Below, in pieces: positions 5,239 through 6,174 of a stretch of DNA of 6,174 nt. The notes beneath the pieces were generated by a model. It ran no database searches. It was not told the DNA's origin and saw only the letters and a list, made by a program, of their open reading frames with translations. Origin of the DNA: CAZVCJ01 sp964625745 (lineage in GTDB: Bacteria; Chloroflexota; Anaerolineae; VGOG01); contig CAZVCJ010000218.1 of assembly GCA_964625745.1 (NCBI GenBank), positions 1-6,174 of the forward strand, written 5' to 3'. Numbering within the stretch: the first letter of the stretch is position 1; each line of letters begins with the position of its first letter. The position numbers were made by a program, and so were the translations under genes.

Positions 5239-6024
5239 ATGAACAAGGTCATCGTCCTCGATGCCAATGACCAGCAGCTCTCGCCCACCACCGCTGAGAA
5301 AGCACAGAAGCTCATCGCCCAGGGCAAGGCTGCACTGGTCAGCGAGGTGCCCCTCACCATCCAGCTTCCCTACAGCGTGGAGCTGCCGCCGACGTCCAGG
5401 GAGGTCGAGAAGGAGAGGGTGGGCGAGGGGAAGCGCATTCTGCTCCACATCTGCTGTGGGCCGTGCAGCACCTACCCTATCGAGCGGCTTCGGGAGGAGG
5501 GATTCCAGGTCACGGGCTTCTGGTACAATCCGAACATTCATCCCTGGCAGGAGCACCAGCGGAGGCGGGAGAGCGCGCAAAAGTACGCCGAAGCAGTGGA
5601 CCTGCCCGTGATCTGGCACGAGAAGTACGAGATGCCCCTCTACTTGCGGGCGGTGGCAGGGCACGAGAGGTTCAGAGAACGCTGCCGCATCTGCTACCAG
5701 ATACGCCTGGAGAAGACGGCGCGAGTGGCTGCCGAGGATAGTTTCGACGCCTTCACCACCACCCTGCTCATCAGCCCCCACCAGGACCAGGCTATGATCT
5801 GCCAGATCGGCGAGGAGGTGGCTGAGGAGTGGGGGGCTGCCGCTTTGGAGTTCTACTTCGAGAACTTCCGTCGTGGCTGGTCGGAACGGGGACGACTCAC
5901 CCACGAGCACGACCTCTATCGCCAGCAGTACTGTGGGTGTATCTACAGCGAGTGGGAGCGGTATAACCAGAGGCATATTGACGACTTGCTAGGCGAAATG
6001 AGGAATGAGGCAACGAGGCAATGA
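5239..6024 (+). CDS. queH: QueH epoxyqueuosine reductase with PLMP-like N-terminal extension
   Basis: QueH reduces epoxyqueuosine to queuosine in tRNA, the last step of the pathway, and is a non-homologous replacement for QueG. The QueH core starts near residue 65: LLHICCGPCSTYPIERL holds the C72-C73-x-x-C76 motif, followed by GFWYNPNIHPWQEHQRR (93-109), R-C149-R-I-C152-Y (148-153), TTLLISPHQD (174-183) and Q-Y-C232-G-C234 near the end. These cysteines are the expected ligands of the iron-sulfur and metal centre. The first 50 residues are extra. The stretch V4-I-V-L-D, L14-S-P-T-T, GKAALV (29-34) and PLTIQLPY (38-45) resembles the PLMP/RRXRR domain at the N-terminus of IscB. A charged linker (51-64) joins it to QueH. 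GGAG (5228-5231) lies 7 bases before the ATG, and the upstream gene ends 3 bases before it. The core identification is strong; the N-terminal domain identity is a recognition call without a profile search. Confidence 0.93.
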   Translation: MNKVIVLDANDQQLSPTTAEKAQKLIAQGKAALVSEVPLTIQLPYSVELPPTSREVEKERVGEGKRILLHICCGPCSTYPIERLREEGFQVTGFWYNPNIHPWQEHQRRRESAQKYAEAVDLPVIWHEKYEMPLYLRAVAGHERFRERCRICYQIRLEKTARVAAEDSFDAFTTTLLISPHQDQAMICQIGEEVAEEWGAAALEFYFENFRRGWSERGRLTHEHDLYRQQYCGCIYSEWERYNQRHIDDLLGEMRNEATRQ

Positions 6025-6034
6025 GGTGATGGAA

Positions 6035-6174
6035 ATGCAAGGCTTTGAGAGCATGGGCAAGATGCTCATCCTGATGGGGCTTTTCGTGTTGCTGTTGGGA
6101 CTCATTATGACGTTCGCCCCCAGGCTGAGGATTCCCTTCCTGGGCCGCCTCCCAGGCGACATCCGCATCGAGCG
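6035..6174 (+). CDS. DUF2905 small membrane protein, 3' end cut by window
   Basis: The visible 46 codons (plus a partial one) give a helix GKMLILMGLFVLLLGLIMTFAP (8-29), then LGRLPGDIRIER (36-47), the hallmark of DUF2905, a family of roughly 70-residue proteins with two predicted membrane helices and unknown function. The second helix would lie beyond the window. ATG 6035 is preferred because GAGGT (6023-6027) lies 7 bases upstream. ATG 6029 and GTG 6026 in the same frame are alternatives. It begins 10 bases after queH stops, so it is probably in the same operon. Confidence 0.85.
   Translation, partial: MQGFESMGKMLILMGLFVLLLGLIMTFAPRLRIPFLGRLPGDIRIE

Noticed and set aside
5239..5433. IscB/RNA-guided nuclease remnant
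   Set aside because: Only a PLMP-like segment is present; there are no RuvC or HNH motifs, and the frame continues directly into an intact QueH core.
5044..5976. Minus-strand open frame of 310 codons opposite queH
   Set aside because: It is antisense to clear QueH coding sequence with conserved cysteine motifs; the composition is that of a shadow frame and no domain is visible.
6021..6029. ATG AGG TGA overlapping the queH stop codon as a gene start
   Set aside because: It terminates after two codons; the DUF2905 frame uses ATG 6035 or 6029.

Overview
The window looks like a stretch of accessory chromosome from a moderately GC-rich bacterium, with every convincing gene on the + strand. My best guess is Chloroflexota (Anaerolineae-like). 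This rests on the mix of a DUF6504 protein, a wHTH-nucleotidyltransferase/HEPN pair, a QueH, a DUF2905 protein, and dispersed repeats whose in-frame translation gives CPEHSRR-type peptides. I recall that combination from Chloroflexota genomes, but no phylogenetic marker gene is present, so the assignment is tentative.

Layout. 9-401: a small YgiT/MqsA-type zinc-finger protein, ending in three abutting triloop hairpins (392-437) and a pyrimidine-rich tract. 461-595: a 3'-truncated DUF6504 copy. 592-638: a near-consensus sigma-70 promoter overlapped by an inverted-repeat operator candidate. 656-1682: a two-gene toxin-antitoxin-like unit, with a wHTH plus minimal nucleotidyltransferase overlapping a HEPN protein by 26 bases. 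1705-1980: full-length DUF6504, sharing a 51-base identical block with the truncated copy, so the toxin-antitoxin pair lies between two DUF6504 copies. 2013-3794: a 593-residue helical-repeat protein of unknown function, carrying an in-frame palindromic repeat and a C-terminal tail encoded by another repeat. 3771-3985: two near-identical 102-base repeat units with 15-base terminal inverted repeats. 4000-5235: an unrecognised 411-residue helical protein with basic tails. 5239-6024: QueH (epoxyqueuosine reductase) with an N-terminal extension resembling the PLMP/RRXRR domain of IscB. 6035-end: the start of a DUF2905 small membrane protein.

How the genes work together. The nucleotidyltransferase and HEPN proteins should form one autoregulated toxin-antitoxin-like module with its own promoter. 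The 411-residue protein, QueH and the DUF2905 protein are tightly spaced (3 and 10 bases apart) and probably co-transcribed. QueH would perform the last step of queuosine tRNA modification. Nothing else in the window belongs to that pathway.

The most unusual items are the apparent PLMP-like domain fused to QueH, the tandem repeat pair that supplies the stop codon of its upstream gene and abuts the ribosome-binding site of the downstream gene, and the toxin-antitoxin module between DUF6504 copies.
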